5,516 bases of DNA. Source: a bacterium (GTDB taxonomy: Bacteria; Atribacterota; JS1; SB-45; 34-128). A program made the translations under genes and the position numbers. The DNA lies in contig JAHIPN010000208.1 of assembly GCA_018894595.1 (NCBI GenBank), positions 1 to 5,516 of the forward strand, given 5' to 3'. This document shows, piece after piece, positions 4,599 to 5,516 of this stretch; positions within the stretch are counted from its first letter, which is position 1, and each line of letters begins with the position of its first letter. The notes under the pieces are model-generated. The model worked only from the letters and a program-made list of their open reading frames with translations, had not been told where the DNA came from and searched no databases.

Positions 4599-5039
4599 TT
4601 ATACCACCTCTATCTTCCCACCAACTGATTCAATCTCACTGATCGCTTTTTGGCTAAATTTATTTGCTTTGATAGTTAATTTCTTATTTAAGCCACCTTT
4701 AGCTAATATTTTTACTCCATACCCTAATTTTTTTATAATTCCTTTATCAATTAATTCTTTCTGGGTAACTATATCGCCATCTTTAAATATATTTAATCTA
4801 TCAATATTTACAATACTATAATTTTTTTTAAATATGCTGGTAAAGCCCCTTTTGGGAACTCTTCTGTAGAGAGGCATCTGACCGCCTTCGAAACCCGGTC
4901 TGACTCCACCACCCGAGCGAGAATTTTGCCCGTTTGACCCTCGGCCGGAAGTAAAACCATGTCCCGAACCACAACCTCTACCTACTCTTTTGCGCTTTTT
5001 AACTGATTTAGGAGCCGGGCATAAATTATTTAATTTCAT
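4599..5039 (-). CDS. rplO: Large ribosomal subunit protein L15 (uL15)
   Basis: L15 is a 50S assembly protein that threads a basic extended N-terminus into 23S rRNA. The 146-residue protein starts [22 protein letters not shown] and has the Gly/Arg-rich signature with [16 protein letters not shown] and RRVPKRGF (about 42-66). A C-terminal globular domain follows, ending VGGKIEVV. The ATG at 5039 lies inside the end of rpsE (14-nt overlap), and GGAGG (5049-5053) is 9 nt upstream. rpmD (L30), which usually sits between rpsE and rplO, is missing, so the overlap leaves no room for it. The stop codon abuts the secY TTG start. Confidence 0.98.
   Translation of the reverse strand: MKLNNLCPAPKSVKKRKRVGRGCGSGHGFTSGRGSNGQNSRSGGGVRPGFEGGQMPLYRRVPKRGFTSIFKKNYSIVNIDRLNIFKDGDIVTQKELIDKGIIKKLGYGVKILAKGGLNKKLTIKANKFSQKAISEIESVGGKIEVV
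4604..4610 (-). promoter_or_regulatory. Shine-Dalgarno site deciding the TTG start of secY
   Basis: GAGGTGG on the minus strand lies within the last rplO codons, 5 nt before the secY TTG at 4598. With the stop of rplO (TAA, 4601-4599) between the site and the start, terminating ribosomes could reinitiate on secY. Confidence 0.75.
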
Positions 5040-5516
5040 TACTTGTTACCTCCCTTGGTTGTAATCGTTGGCTATACATTTCCAACACACTTTTTCCTCT
5101 TAATTTTGCTACGTTTTTTGCATCCTTTAAATTTACAAGAGCATTCATAGTAGCTTTGGCAATATTCAAATTATTATCACTTCCTAAGGACTTCGTTAAA
5201 ATATTTTGATATCCCGCTGCTTCTAATATCGTTCGAACAGAACCACCAGCAATAACTCCGGTTCCAGGAGAGGCTGGTTTCATAAAAACCTTAGCAGCTC
5301 CATAATTTCCTATAATTGTATAAGGGATAGTTCCTTTTTTTATTCTTACTTTTATTAAACTCTTTTTTGCCTTTGCCACCCCTTTTTTAATTGCCTCAGA
5401 AACGTCTTTGGCTTTTCCATAGCCTATACCTACTATCCCTTCACCATTCCCCACTACTACCATAGCAGAAAAGCCAAATCTCCTTCCACCTTTTACAACT
5501 TTACTTACTCTATTTA
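5026..5516 (-). CDS. rpsE: Small ribosomal subunit protein S5 (uS5), 5' end cut off by the window
   Basis: S5 is a 30S body protein near the mRNA entry tunnel that affects decoding accuracy. The frame stays open to the window edge: upstream of the internal Met at 5463 it reads [17 protein letters not shown], the conserved S5 N-terminal (dsRBD-like) motif. That Met is therefore not the start, and about 162 residues are visible. Other signatures are [20 protein letters not shown], the C-terminal domain with [16 protein letters not shown] and ILEAAG, and a late segment with LRGKSV. The missing part is probably only a few residues to a few tens of residues. The stop at 5026 overlaps the rplO start by 14 nt. 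Confidence 0.97.
   Translation of the reverse strand, partial: NRVSKVVKGGRRFGFSAMVVVGNGEGIVGIGYGKAKDVSEAIKKGVAKAKKSLIKVRIKKGTIPYTIIGNYGAAKVFMKPASPGTGVIAGGSVRTILEAAGYQNILTKSLGSDNNLNIAKATMNALVNLKDAKNVAKLRGKSVLEMYSQRLQPREVTSNEIK

Noticed and set aside
5026..5463. rpsE starting at the Met at 5463
   Set aside because: The frame continues upstream with the conserved S5 motif including KVVKGGRRF, so the true start lies beyond the window.

Overview
The window is an AT-rich bacterial chromosome segment carrying the late spc-operon and early alpha-operon block of the ribosomal-protein supercluster. All genes lie on the minus strand. In transcription order (high to low coordinates) they are rpsE (5' end cut off), rplO, secY, adk, map, infA, rpmJ, rpsM and rpsK (3' end cut off). 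The order, the bacterial-type proteins and the strong Shine-Dalgarno sites fix it as bacterial. I cannot place it in a phylum from sequence alone. The low GC, a zinc-lid adenylate kinase, the missing rpmD and the repeat-filled spacers suggest a little-studied lineage. Atribacterota, Aerophobota or Omnitrophota would be guesses only.

Layout. At 5516-3330 rpsE overlaps rplO by 14 nt, and the rplO stop directly abuts a TTG start of secY. At 2952-1262 adk and map are 4 nt apart, followed 58 nt later by infA. At 849-1 rpmJ, rpsM and rpsK are separated by only 24 and 28 nt. The genes together supply ribosomal proteins S5, L15, L36, S13 and S11, the Sec translocon channel, nucleotide balancing (Adk), N-terminal methionine removal (Map) and initiation factor IF-1. 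rpmD (L30), usual between rpsE and rplO, is absent. No extra gene lies between map and infA.

The unusual part is two long non-coding spacers inside this normally compact cluster: 2953-3329 between secY and adk (377 nt) and 850-1261 between infA and rpmJ (412 nt). Both are largely built from degenerate tandem units of fixed period. The period is 7 nt in most tracts and 8 nt in the tract next to secY. Each unit has a conserved 3-4 nt anchor and variable remaining bases. Embedded in them are a 57-nt perfect cloverleaf palindrome (3131-3187) and a 28-nt imperfect palindrome (1147-1174). These phased arrays and the cloverleaf are the best candidates for something undescribed. The coding genes themselves look ordinary.
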